Shown piece by piece: positions 1-11,215 of a stretch of 64,000 bases of DNA. How positions within the stretch are numbered: position 1 is the first letter of the stretch; every line of letters starts with the position of its first letter. The notes under the pieces were generated by a model that searched no databases, was not told the origin of the DNA, and saw only the letters and a list, made by a program, of their open reading frames with translations. Source of the stretch: Blastomyces gilchristii SLH14081 (lineage: Eukaryota > Ascomycota > Eurotiomycetes > Onygenales > Ajellomycetaceae). Location: the NCBI RefSeq assembly GCF_000003855.2, contig NW_003101673.1:1496575-1560574 (forward strand), in the 5' to 3' direction. The translations under genes were made by a program, and so were the position numbers.

Positions 1-92
1 GAAAAGTGGGTCAGACTGTTTCAATTGAGAGTTTATAATCTATTTTCAAATGAAAAGTTGGTCAGACTGTTTCAGTTGAGAGATTATTAGTC
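1..92. repeat. LINE 5'-region monomers (two copies, about 47-49 bp)
   Basis: Two tandem units share the core GAAAAGTTGGTCAGACTGTTTC followed by an AT-rich spacer. The same unit occurs just upstream of ORF1 in the LINE copies at about 6100-6240, 7790-7830, 13930-14010 and 24070-24150. Here it lies beyond the 3' tail of LINE A and most simply continues the monomer array of the older LINE L0, whose 5' region is at 7758-9352. The array runs off the window. Confidence 0.8.
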
Positions 93-156
93 TATTATTA
101 TTATTATTATTATTCTTCAATTATAGATGTATGCAGTCAGAGACTATGACATCTAC

Positions 157-176
157 CTGAGAACTTTAGTTCTCAG
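157..176 (-). other. Conserved 3'-end hairpin of the LINE family
   Basis: A near-perfect inverted repeat (CTGAGAAC, 4-nt loop, GTTCTCAG; an extra C-G pair extends it) lies about 45 bp inside the (AAT)n tail. It recurs at the same distance from the tail at 30058-30078, 35916-35936, 41283-41303, 44849-44869 and 47575-47595. It is a candidate 3'-end recognition structure for the reverse transcriptase. The role is inference. Confidence 0.7.
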
Positions 177-485
177 GGTTTTTTCTATGTCTGTAAAGTT
201 AACTATTATACATTCATCAATTTCAGATATGCAAAATTAGAAAATTCCAGCCCAGAATACAAAAACTGTTTACAAATTGCAGTGTTTTAACATCTTTTAA
301 TACTTTGAAACCATTTGACAATATCATGACAAAAGAAAAGAGAAAAAGAACACAGTCTCAAAGATAGACACATTAAATAAATAGATAGAAAGAAATTGAA
401 AGAAAAAGATAAAGAAAAAGATAGAGTAAAGAGAGACTATAACAAAACAAATTATTAAAAGAGAGTGTATAGCTGTTTTAACAGA

Positions 486-3400
486 CTATATCTGATTAAT
501 TTCCTCCTCTTCATACTCAGATAATTCTGAATTTAGCCATTTTCTTGTAGCTGCTTGAGTTTCTGATAGAAAGTCTATTAAGTATTTAATTCCTGTCTCA
601 GTTGAGAATAAGAATCTCATATTTAATTGATTTAGATCATACTTCTCTTTCAATCTGGCTCTGAGACTATTGTATAATGCACAGTGCATTACAATATGCT
701 CAGAATTCTCATTTGTATTGCAGAATGAGCATTCTATTGAGTCAAATCTATCATCAAATCTTTGTATATAAGATTTGAAATAGTCATGTCCTAGTTTCAG
801 CTGTATTATAGATGAGAATATTTTCTTTTTACATTTAATTGAACAAGATTTTCACTTGAGTTTTGTTTCAAATCTTGAATAATGTATACTCTTCTTTTGT
901 TTCTGCCAGCTTTCATTCCACTTGTCTAAACAAGATTCTTTTATTTTTCTCTTTATAAAAGACCAGGACATAATTTTTTGAATAGATCTGCTTAATTCTG
1001 CACCCTTTTTTGCAGCTGAATCAGCCAATTCATTACCATGAATATTCATGTGAGCAGGAACTCAGTGTAGATGAATTATCAGCTTTGATGTTCTTCTCTT
1101 TTGAATTTTCAAAACAGAGTTTAAGATCAGTTCAAGATTCATTTGATCATTATAAATCTGACTATTTCTAAGTCTTTTTAAAGCAGCTTGACTATCAGAG
1201 AATATTCATGCCTCTTTCAAACAATTTCCTCTTTTATGAGATTTTATTTCAATGAGTTTGAAAGCTTTCACTATTGCAAATAGTTCAGCATCAAAGACTT
1301 CACATTCAGAGCCTAGATTTCAGAAATCTGAGATAAAATTAATATTATCTTCAGTATAAGCAATGCCTGCGCCTAATCTATTCAAGTTCTCATTTTTTGA
1401 GCCATCTGAATAAACCAGAATAGAGTCTTTTATATTGATTGTAGAAATTCTCTTCAAATGCTGTTCATATTCTTTCTCTTTTGATAGTTCACTTATTTAT
1501 AAGTCTATAAGAGATTCAAGCTTTTCTCTTCAGAGAGATAACTTCTCATGATCAACTTTTTCAACATTTAAAGAAGAAAATTGATTTTTAATCAGAGAGC
1601 ATAGTCTGTACAGTTGAGAAGACATTTTCTTTGAAGAATTATTTTCATTTCAATCAAGAAATCTATTCCAATTCAGTTCATTTCCAGAGTTAATTGATGA
1701 AAATAAAGAAGAGACTCTTTCTCTGATTATATGATTTGAGCTCATCTTTACAACTCTCAGAGCATAGTTCATACAGGCCTTTTCAAATCTAATAGCAGGA
1801 GAAGGAATTGAAGCTTCAACTTTCATTACTTTAATAGAAGATGATTTGAATGCTCTCAGAATTCTTCTCAAGACTCTGTTTTGCAGACTTTGAAAGAGTT
1901 CAGTGAAATTCCCTTGATTATTTCATCAAACTTGAACTTCATAATCAGCTACTGATGTAATACAGGCTATATATAACTGTCTCATAGCCTGGAAGGATAG
2001 ACCTCTCTCTGTATTTGATAGTCTGATTATGTTATTCAATAGTCTTTCTGCCTTGACAGTTCTTTGTTGAATGTGATATTTAAAATTCAACTTGAAGTTT
2101 AACCATACTCCTAATCATTTGACATTTACACTGAGTTTAATCTCTCTATTTAAAAGAGTTAGAGATAGTTCTTTCTCATTGAGTCTAGAAAAGAAATGAA
2201 TTAACTCAGTTTTATTCATATCAAATTGAATTTGATTGATATCTACTCTAACAAAGATTTTCTTTGCAGCTTCTTTAATTACTTTCAAATTCTCTTTGAT
2301 AGTTTTTGAGCTGTAGACTAGACCAATATCATCCACATAACTCAGAGATCACACTATTCTCATATTTCTATTTTTGAATAGATATGCAGTGTATATTGCA
2401 AATAAAATGAGTGAGATTGAAGATTCCTGTGATACTCCTATTTTTATCTCAGTCTTGTCTTGTTTCATTCCATCAAAGAAGAGTTATATAATTCTTTTAG
2501 ACATAAAACAGTTAACTCATTTTATTAGAGAAAGTGGCAGTTTTAATATCTTCAATGTCTGAATTAACTTTGACTTTGAAACATGATCAAATGCTCTCTT
2601 TATATCAATAAAAACTGCAGTTGAGCCCAGATCCTCATGTTTTGCTATTTGAATATCATGAACAACTGAGAGAACAGTGTCAATTGCAGAACACTGTTTT
2701 CTATCTCTCATTTATTCACTGAATAAAAGAGAATCATCTATAGAGCTTATAAAAGATAGTTGAGTAGCTATTATCTTTTCTAAAACCTTTTCTAAACAGT
2801 TCAATAGAGATATTACTCTATATGACTTAGAAATTGAAGTTTTTCTATTAGGTTTTGCAAGAATCACTCCAGTGGCTTCTCTCCAGCATTCAGAATGATA
2901 TCCATTTTTCAAGAGATTGAAAAAGAGCTCAAAATATTCATTCTTTAAGTAGGAATATGTATTTTGAATAATCAAGTGATTAATTGAATCAGGACCTGCA
3001 GCAGTTTTAACAGAACTTGAGAAGATAGCTGACTCTAATTCATCTTGTGTAAGATCAGGCCATTCCCAGTCATTTTCATCAATGTAGTTGAGAAGTGATA
3101 TATTCTCTTCCTCTGAATCTGAATCTGAGTCTGATGAGTTCTGAAAGAGAATTCTCATGAAAGCTTAACATTTTTTCTCAAAAGAGTTTGCTGTATATGA
3201 TTCATTCTGAAACTCATATTCTAAGGCTGGAAGTTTTGCTACACTTCTTGTTTTAGTATAGTTAAAAGCTTTAAAAATTTTCTTCTCTTATGCTTCTTCA
3301 AGAAATTTATTCCAGCAGTCTGTTTTAGCTCTTTTGATATCTGAAAAATATTCATTTCTGACAGCTTTGAACTCTTCATCAGATATTACATTATTTTTTC

Positions 3401-4448
3401 AATCTCTTCTAGCAGTAGCTAATTCTTTTCTTTTAGATGAGATATTCTCATTTCATCAAGGTTTTGAATACTCAGAAGATTTTCTTTTTGAAATATTATC
3501 TCTAACACTTGTTAGAATAATAGATGTAATAAGCTTCACTCTATTCTCAAGCATTTCATTTGAGATATCTTGACCAGAATTTCAATATAGCTCATTCTGT
3601 CTTTCAGATTTTAGCAGTTTTATGCTTTCTTCAACTGCTTTTCAATCAGCTTTTTCAAAGTTATACTGATTAGAGAGAAGAGAATTTTCACTCATTTGTT
3701 TTTCACTCAGTTCAATATCAAATTGAATAATCTCATGATCTGATTCTGATGTCTCATTTGAATTAATAAATCAGTTTACAAGTCTTCTTTTCATTAGATT
3801 TTGTGACATGAAGATTAGATCTATAATAGACTTCTGTTTCATACCTTTTCTAAAGAATGTTTGTTGATCAGACTTATTAACCAAATCTATTGAATGCTCA
3901 AAGATTCATTCAACTAGATTATCAGCTCTCACTGCTCTCTTGCATTCTGAATTTCATCAGAGATGATGTGCATTGAAATCTTCTGCAATTATAGAGTTTC
4001 TTGATGAAGTTATGTTCAGAAATCCTCTATCAATTGTTCAGATATTGTTATTTTTCTTCAATGACTTTTCATTATAGATATTTATGAGCTGTATAGTATC
4101 AAACTCATTTTCTTTATCTATAATATCACACACCAGAATATCAGGGTCAGACATGATATCAAATCTTAGATTAAATTGATATCTTGATCTCTTTCTTTCA
4201 TAGATCACTACTCTTGACTTTATCTCAGACTTTTGAGGTAAAAAGCAGTAGTAGCTTGAATGAGAAATAACATATTTTTACTCAGCATCAAAATTTGGCT
4301 CCTGAAGCAGTATAAAATCAACTTTTTATTCAAATGCAATTTGAAGACAAGAATAAATACAATTTGAGTTTCTATCCACATTATTTTGAATAAATGTGAT
4401 TTTTAAAGAGTTTTTAAACTTTTTTTGTTGTTTTTGTTGTATATTCAT
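486..4448 (-). pseudogene. LINE A ORF2: endonuclease / reverse transcriptase / RNase H (decayed)
   Basis: A single frame of 1,321 codons runs from ATG at 4448 to TAG at 486, and every open segment I checked between them is in this frame, so there is no net indel. The N-terminal part is an APE-type endonuclease (ILLQEPNFDA near 4320, the RGFLN...AEDFNAHHL region near 4040-3960). The middle is the reverse transcriptase, with the catalytic box YVDDIGLVYSS at about 2340-2308, aspartates intact. RNase H follows: YSDGSKN near 1420, DAELFA near 1290, FSDSQAAL near 1200, then HLH*VPAH and NELAD near 1060. A Cys/His cluster (CSFCNTNENSEHIVMHC) lies near 735-690. By hand translation I count about 27 internal stops, roughly 21 TGA at expected Trp positions and 6 TAA. 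The product would copy LINE RNA at a nicked target. Confidence 0.9.
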
Positions 4449-4471
4449 ACTAAAAGAGAGTAGAGCAGAAT

Positions 4472-6091
4472 CTAATCACTATCATCAGATAGTAGATTAT
4501 AACTGTTCTGAAAAGTAGGAATCTCAACTGCTTGTATTATATCTAGTTTATCATCAGAGTCATTTCTCAATTCTCTAATCTTAACAGGAGTTTGAGAATT
4601 CAAGTTCTGTTTACATTTAGCTGAAGAGTTAGAGTTTGAAGACTTAGATAGTTGAGAGTTTCTTCTTTTTGAGCTTACAGTTGTGAGTTTACTGGCTTGA
4701 CTCTTCTCTTCAGTTCTAGATTGACTTTGAGCTTCATCTTTTCTCCAGTTCTTTTGAGTTCTAGAAGTAAACATACATTCTTTTGAGCTAGATGCATGTT
4801 TTTCTTTGCAATTAGAGCACTTAAGCAGAGTATATTGACAAATTTCATCTCTTTTTGAGCATGTTTCACATTTATGCTCACTAGTTTTGTGATCTCTGGC
4901 ACAGAATGCATATTTTGAGTCTCTAAAACATGAGATTGCAAAGTATTCATATCTTTGATAGTTTGAACACTGTGTTTGAGCTTTGAGATTCATCCTTGAG
5001 TCTTTGTATTCATGAACTCTCATTTTCAAATCTGCTACTCTTACTTCAGAGATCTTTGACTGTTCAAGTGTTTTTGTATATACTAGAACAGAGGCATTTC
5101 TCCTGCTTTGTCTGAACTTAATTGAATTTAGTCATACAGGCTTCTTTCTCAGTTGAATAGAGTTGTATTCTTTCAATTCATTTTTGAGAAGTAGCATTTC
5201 TTCTTCACAGTCAAAAATTTCAACTGAAATATTATGAAGAATGAATTTGTCTCACTTTTCATCTCTTTCAGATAGAATTGTTGTGTTTAACAAAGATTCT
5301 ACTGCTGACTTTCAGAGATTCTCATTCTGAATAAGGAATTCAGCACTGAATTCAGACATTGTAGTCAGAATGATGGAGTTTTCAAAGAATGATGATTCAA
5401 TTGAAGCTATAACTGGTTTTTGAACTTCAATATCAGTCATCAACTGAGAAAAGAACTGCTGATTAATTTCATTTCTGATTCTGAAAATGAGATTTGAGTT
5501 TAGCTTGTTTCTTTGCAGAATGTCCTGATTTGAGACTTTAAGAATAAGTCTTCTATTTCTGAAGATTTGAAAGTTTTTCTCTTTTTGCATTTTCTTTTTC
5601 ACTTTTCTATGAATAGAGACATGAGCAGTATTCTTCTCAGTTTTCTCAGGATTTTGAGCAGGTTTTGAGATAGCAGATTTAGAGACAGCAGATTTAGAGG
5701 CAGCAGATTCAGCTGCTTAAGCATATGTTTTCTTCTGATTCAAAGAAGGAGAAGAAGAAGAAGTAGAAAAGAAAGAAGAGCAAACTGAAGAGTCAGTGAT
5801 TGTATTAGAAATTTTCAAAGTTTTTTGAACTGTGTTTGAAATTCTAAGTTTGAACTTGATCACTTTCTGTAGTTGTCTAGCCTGAGCATGAAGAATTAAC
5901 AGAACTTCTTCATTCATCTCACTCAGACACTGCTTTTCAAGAATTTTACTTGCTTTTTCAAGTTCCTGTATTTCAAGAACTTGTTATTTCTCTATCTCTT
6001 CTTTCTTTCTTCTCTTCAGAATTTCAATCTCAGGAATAGCATTTAAGAAAGCATCTTTCTTCACAACAACTGAGTGTACTTTTGAACTCAT
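4472..6091 (-). pseudogene. LINE A ORF1: RNA-binding, zinc-knuckle protein (decayed)
   Basis: The 540-codon frame runs from ATG at 6091 to TAG at 4472. Its N-terminal third is charged and probably coiled-coil, followed by a Ser-rich linker. The C-terminal third has three gag-like Cys/His clusters between about 4970 and 4780: a first one with its second Cys and the His replaced by Tyr (CSNYQRYEYFAISC), then CARDHKTSEHKC, then CSNCKEKHASSSKEC. This matches the ORF1 protein of Tad-type LINEs, which binds the element RNA. At least two internal stops are seen (TAA after KKTYA near 5718, TGA after QNENL near 5313). It ends 24 bp before ORF2, and ORF2 is in the same direction. Confidence 0.85.
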
Positions 6092-6099
6092 TATTCTTA

Positions 6100-6240
6100 C
6101 TCAATGAAAAGTTGGTCAGACTAATTCAATTGAGATATTTATTAAACTCTTTTTGAATTGAAAAGTTGGTCAGACTGTTTCAATTAAGAGGTTTCTAAGT
6201 CTGTTTTCAATTGAAAAGTTGGTCAGACTATTTCAAAAGA
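6100..6240 (-). repeat. Three tandem 46-bp LINE monomers upstream of ORF1
   Basis: Three units share the core AAAAGTTGGTCAGACT. The last lies about 20 bp before the ORF1 start. Copy number differs between LINE copies: three here, one left at 7790-7830, two at 13930-14010 and two eroded ones at 24070-24150. This resembles monomer arrays of other LINE promoters. Confidence 0.8.
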
Positions 6241-7079
6241 AGAATTGCAGACTTTTGTGTATAAAACACCTGATTTTTTTCACACTAGTTCAGTAACTAG
6301 ATTAGATTTTTGAAGAGAATCTAATAAACTAAAATTAATTTTTAAGATAAATCAATAAAATCTTTATAATCTCTTTCTTAGAATACAATGAGGAAAAGTA
6401 TGATATCAATTGATAGTAAATCAGATGATATGACAGTTTTTGAGAGAAAAACTGATAAAAAATAAATCAATTTTTTGAAGAGAAATTGATTAAAACTATT
6501 CAATTTTATTCTAAATTATTCAATTCTTCTCACACAACAGGTGTGCAACTCAAATCAGTTAATAAAGAGTGTAAAAAAGAATTAAGTATTAATGAAAGCT
6601 CTTCAGTCACTGAAAAAGTAATTCTTACTTAAAAGAATATAAAATTATGACAGAAAACAACTCTGTTTTTAATTCTTTGTAAGAATATTGTGTAAAACTC
6701 AGAGAAAAACACCTTACTTTTTTAAGAGAAGTAAAAAACTATTTCTAAAATCTTTTTTTTTTGCATTAACTGCTGCAGAAGAATGAGATAGAAACTGCTA
6801 AGATATGCACTACTGTATATTCTCTATCAAGACTTTCCCTCTTCAGAGTCTTGATATTATAGAGAATATAAGTCTGTTTCTATATGATAATATAAATATT
6901 GTCAGCGGGATGTAGAGGAACTGGTTATTTATATCTCAAAATAGAAGACTTTGTCAATGATTATATCAATATAGAGTTAATTCTCAAATTCAATAGAAAC
7001 CTAGTGTTGCTGTTCTCAATCTCTTGCAGAATCTATTGAATATTGAGGTATTAAAACTAGATTTAATATATCTCACTGT

Positions 7080-7757
7080 GCAGGGATCAAAGGCTCAGTC
7101 AGACCTTGGGGTATACTGATTTTATAGTTGTCGTGTCTGCCGATTATGTATTGAATACAGTTGCTGAGGTATCTTTTTGTACTTTTCTGTCGGGGATGGG
7201 CCAGATTGAGAGGGGTGGTACGAGGGCGAGACTTGGTGTTGATGTCCAGATACACTGAAGACAGACCGTGGAGGTTGCACTTCAGAAGTGGCTGTTGGTT
7301 ATGTGCTTGATATTATCGCCGAGGTATCTTTTTGTATTTTTCTGCCGGGGATGGGCCAGATTAGGAAGGGCGGTACAACGGTGGGACTTGGTGTTGGTGT
7401 TTTGGAACATCAAAGATGGACAGGGTTTTCGCGGAGGTCACTCCTCAGATATCTCCACAACTACAGATCGGGGATCTTCCAAAATTGAGAAGATTGGTGC
7501 ATATGGCTAGGTCTCTTCACCTTACAATTTGTATGGCAATTTGGCCCGGGGTTGTGGTGTGGTAGGGGAGAATGGGGGATAATCCCACGCAGGAGTTCCG
7601 AACGACGTCTGGTTCATGTTTGGCTGGATAACTCCACCACCACACGGGGTATGCGGTCGGCGATGGGGTCAGAATGCTCGTATGATCGAGGGCTTTTCGA
7701 TGGATCTATCGGCGGGTTCTTATTCGAAAAATTGAGCGAGTTCGTGGTGGAGCGGTT
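7080..7757 (-). repeat. GC-rich 5' block of LINE A with internal 158-bp tandem duplication
   Basis: This block keeps many CC, GG and CG dinucleotides, unlike the rest of LINE A. It contains two diverged tandem units about 158 bp apart (7160-7245 and 7318-7402), each with the core GAGGTATCTTTTTGTA and GGGGATGGGCCAGATT. Near-identical copies are at 8650-9352, and a strongly decayed copy is at 22513-23240. Short ORFs are open on both strands here and are not conserved in length, so I treat the block as non-coding. Confidence 0.75.
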
Positions 7758-9352
7758 GATCTGTCTTGACAATTGACAGTGATTTATTAGTCTATTTTCA
7801 ATTGAAAAGTTGGTCAGACTGTTTCAAAAGAAGAATGAAAGACTTTTGTGTATAAAACACCTGATTTTTTTCACACTAGTTCAGTAACTAGGTTAGATTT
7901 TTGAAGAGAATCTAATAAACTAAAAGTGATTTTTAAGATAAATCAATAAAATCTTTATAAACTCTTTCTTGGGATACAGTGAGGAAAAGTATGATATCAA
8001 TTGATAATAAATCAGATGATATGACAGTTTTTGAGAGAAAAACTGATAAAAAATAAGTTAATTTTTTGCAGAGAAATTGATTAAAACTATTCAATTTTAT
8101 TCTAAATCATTCAATTCTCCTCACACAACAAGTATACAACTCAAATCAGTTAATAAAGAGTGTAAAAGAGAATTAAGTATTAATGAAAGCTCTTCAGCTA
8201 CTGAAAAAGTAATTCTTAAAAGAATATGAAATTATGACAGAAAACAACTCTGTTTTTAATTCTTTGTAAGAATATTGTGTAAAACTCAGAGAAAAACACC
8301 TTACTTTTTCAAGAGAAGTAAAAAACTATTTCTAAGATCTTTTTTTTTTATTGCATTAACTGCTGCAGAAGAATGAGATAGAAACTGCTAAGATATGCAC
8401 TACTGTATACTCTCTATCAAGACTTTCCCTCTTCAGAGTCTTGATATTATAGAGAATATAAGTCTGTTTCTATATGATAATGTAAATATTGTCAGCAGGA
8501 TGTAGAGGAACTGGTTATTTATATCTCAAAATAGAAGACTTTGTCAATGATTATATCAATATAGAGTTAATTCTCAAATTCAATAGAAATCTAGTGTTGC
8601 TGTTCTCAATCCCTTGCAGAATCTATTGAATATTGAGGTATTAAAACTAGATTTAATATATCTCACTGTGCAGGGATCAAAGGCTCAGTCAGACCTTGAA
8701 GTATACTGATTTTATAGTTGTCATGTCTGCCGATTATGTATCGAGTACAGTTGCTGAGGTATCTTTTTGTACTTTTCTGTCGGGGATGGGCCAGGTTGAG
8801 AGGGGTGGTACAAGGGTGAGACTTGGCGTTGATGTCTAGATACGATACGCTGAAGACAGACCACGGAGGTTGCACTTCAGAAGTGGCTGTTGATTATGTG
8901 CTTGATATTATCGCCGAGGTATCTTTTTGTATTTTTCTGCCGGGGATGGGCCAGATTGGGAAGGGCGGTACGAGGGTGGGACTTGGCGTTGGTGTTTTGG
9001 AACATCAAAGATGGACAGGGTTTTCGCGGAGGTCGCTTCTCAGATATCTCCACAACTACAGATTGGGGATCTTCCAAAATTGAGAAGATTGGTGCATATG
9101 GCTAGGTCTCTTCACCTTACAATTTGTATGGCAATTTGGCCCGGGGTTGTGGTGTGGTAGGGGAGAATGGGGGATAATCCCACGCAGGAGTTCCGAACGA
9201 CGTCTGGTTCATGTTTGGCTGGATAACTCCACCACCACACGGGGTATGCGGTCGGCGATGGGGTCAAAATGCTCGTATGATCGAGGGCTTTTCGATGGAT
9301 CTATCGGCGGGTTCTTATTCGAAAAATTGAGCGAGTTCGTGGTGAAGCGGTT
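7758..9352 (-). mobile_element. LINE L0: 5' region of a second LINE, split by LINE A
   Basis: This repeats 6187-7757 almost base for base: one 46-bp monomer (7790-7830), the AT-rich hairpin block, then the GC-rich block ending AGCGGTT at 9346-9352. Only the 5' region lies in the window. Its body would continue leftwards from 1-92. Similarity to LINE A is very high, so both copies are recent relative to the other LINEs here. Beyond 9352 the sequence changes abruptly to a gypsy integrase, so L0 inserted into that gypsy element. Confidence 0.75.
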
Positions 9353-11215
9353 GAATATTATGCTTTACTGTAATCTAGAATATACAGAAGCTCTCTATCT
9401 AGAATCTTTATTTAAACATGACTTGATAACTTATATATACAAGAAATTCAGTCACTTAGAAAGCTCTGAACTTATAAGTATACTTAAATTAAGAGTATAC
9501 TGACTAAGTATGACTGAGAATATTCAGACATACACTTATAAGTGTTTAAATTATCAGATCATGAAAGAATCTAAGAAAGAATTAGAATGTGAGAAAGTGT
9601 ATTATTAGATAAAGTGTATGATATAATCATTTAAACAATGAGAGATAAATCTTATAGATATATTACTATAAATATTAAATGAAAATTAATGAATAATCAC
9701 TGCTATTAATTACACTACTGACTGATTAGTTATGAAAGCAGTTTCAGAGATAATAGAGAAGATAGTAATAAAGTTTCTATACAATGAGATCTATATTAAC
9801 TATAAAATACTGTATGAGATTTTAACTAATAACAGTGTAAATCTTATAGAAGAAGTAGTGAGGCATTTCATAAGCCAGTTACAGACAAGATATTATAGAA
9901 CAACATCATATCACTCAAGAATAAACAGAAAAGTGAAATGCTTGAATGAAATCTTGAATAATATACTGATAAAATATCTAGTGCGCAAGTCTACAAGATT
10001 ATGAGATGAATATCTCAGTCAGACACTATTAGTCACATGAATTCAGCAGTATGCAGTCTTCAAGTGTTTATCATTCTATCTATTATATGAATTGCATCCG
10101 CGCATTCTGAAGAATGCTTCAGAAAAAGTGAGAGAGAGAACAGCAGTTGCAGACACAACAGTTGCAGATGCAACAGTTATAAACATAGCAGAAACAGCAG
10201 TTGCAGATGCAGCAGTCACAGATGCAGAACTAAGATTGAAGAAGATCAGTCACACACATGCAAAAGCTAACAAGTTACTTCTGAATTAAGTAATTCAATT
10301 GAAAAGAATACAAGACTCACTAGTTAAGAAATCAAGTCTTAAGATGAGAACATGAGTTCTTGTATATAATGAGAGTTCTGAGAAGTTTGAATCTAGATAA
10401 TTTAAGTTATATAAAATACTTAAATCACATTCTCTGAGAATATACATATTGAAAGAACCAGAGAAATAGATCTTATATAACTTAATAAATAATTCATATC
10501 TTATAAAAGCAAAGATACAAGATCTGAGTGAATTATGATTATTCACAGCACTATCATCAGTATTGAAAAAGAAGAGACTTATAATTAAAAAGTCTCATAA
10601 AGTAAGAGAAATCATAGACACTTACAAATCAGATGATCTCACTTATTCTAATCTTTTCACAATTATAAGAAAAGAATGAGAAGAAATGAAGAAATCAGAT
10701 AAATATCACACTTTAATAAGTGATGAGACTGTAGTCAGTCATATAATAATATACTGCAGATAGTAAGTGTAATAAAGTAAAGAGTAGTCTCAAAGCAGCA
10801 GACTTATATATGAGTCAGATTGTAGAAGAAAAAGAAATTCAGAGTTAAATTCAACTGTTTATATCAGTTTAATTATGAAGATAACAGAGAATGAATCATC
10901 TGAAATATTTATGAATATATAAGATCAAGTCATCTTAATCTCTGAGAATGCTCAGAGATTGAGTGATATTAGTTTCAATAAGTTATTCACTGTAGTAATC
11001 TGAGCAGATGAAGAGAGACAGTATAATATATAAGATAGAATCACAAAAGATGAAAGCTGCTGAATCTAGTCACTGAACACTGTACTATATAGAGATTATA
11101 TAAGAGTAGTAACTAGCAGACAAAGAAAAAGTATAAGAAAAGAAAAGAGATAATAGATTAATTATCAATTATAAGATTCAGCTGTAAAAGACAAATGTTA
11201 TTATATACATCTCAT
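9353..11215 (+). pseudogene. Gypsy-B pol: integrase and C-terminal extension (decayed)
   Basis: The zinc-binding and core parts are broken up (YCNLEYTEALYLES, then ITAINYTTD* in the core, then EVVRHFISQLQTRYYRTTSYHSRINRKVKCLNE near 9850-9960). The C-terminal motif *VLVYNESSEKFESR*F near 10350-10400 corresponds to the WVLV.NE...F..RWFGPY region of fungal gypsy integrases. A further conserved-looking stretch (VREIIDTYKSDDLTYSNLF) lies near 10600-10670, followed by about 180 codons of weak similarity between the two copies. Stops are mostly TGA where Trp is expected. The integrase would insert the element cDNA. Confidence 0.75.

Larger units (their letters stand above)
93..7757 (-). mobile_element. 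LINE A: Tad-like non-LTR retrotransposon, full length, decayed
   Basis: Read on the minus strand the element has a 1.67-kb 5' region (7757-6092), ORF1 (6091-4472), ORF2 (4448-486), a 3' UTR with a hairpin, and an (AAT)n tail (113-93). Its length of about 7.66 kb matches LINE B (22513-30134, about 7.62 kb). Domain order is zinc-knuckle ORF1 protein, then endonuclease, reverse transcriptase and RNase H in ORF2, which is the Tad/I-like arrangement of fungal LINEs. It is inserted in the monomer array of another LINE: similar sequence ending in TTAGTCTATT lies on both sides (left about 72-94, right about 7774-7796), which is either a target-site duplication or array register. It cannot be active because both ORFs are full of stops. 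Confidence 0.9.
6092..7757 (-). promoter_or_regulatory. LINE A 5' region (promoter/5' UTR candidate)
   Basis: From the 5' end (7757, starting AACCGCTCC) this consists of a GC-rich block (7757-7080), an AT-rich block with several hairpins (7080-6250), and three 46-bp monomers (6240-6100) just before ORF1. The same arrangement is found in L0 (9352-7790) and LINE B (22513-24161). LINE 5' regions carry internal promoters, so this is the expected promoter location. No specific transcription-factor site is claimed. Confidence 0.65.

Noticed and set aside
1..92. CRISPR-like array (regular repeats with AT-rich spacers).
   Set aside because: Units differ by scattered substitutions in both core and spacer and occur upstream of several LINE ORF1 copies. 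They are LINE monomers in a eukaryotic genome.
486..4448. Nuclear reassignment of TGA to Trp (TGA sits at Trp positions in LINE, gypsy, copia, hAT and APH-like frames).
   Set aside because: The same G-to-A and C-to-T changes are seen in non-coding LINE 5' sequence and TSDs. TGA also replaces Arg (CGA) in the APH-like and transposase frames, and TAA/TAG stops occur too. Mutation explains all of it without a new code.
7268..7776. Overlapping open frames in the GC-rich LINE block (also 8663-9160).
   Set aside because: Frames are open on both strands, differ in length between the near-identical copies and match no domain. They look like a by-product of few stop codons in GC-rich DNA.
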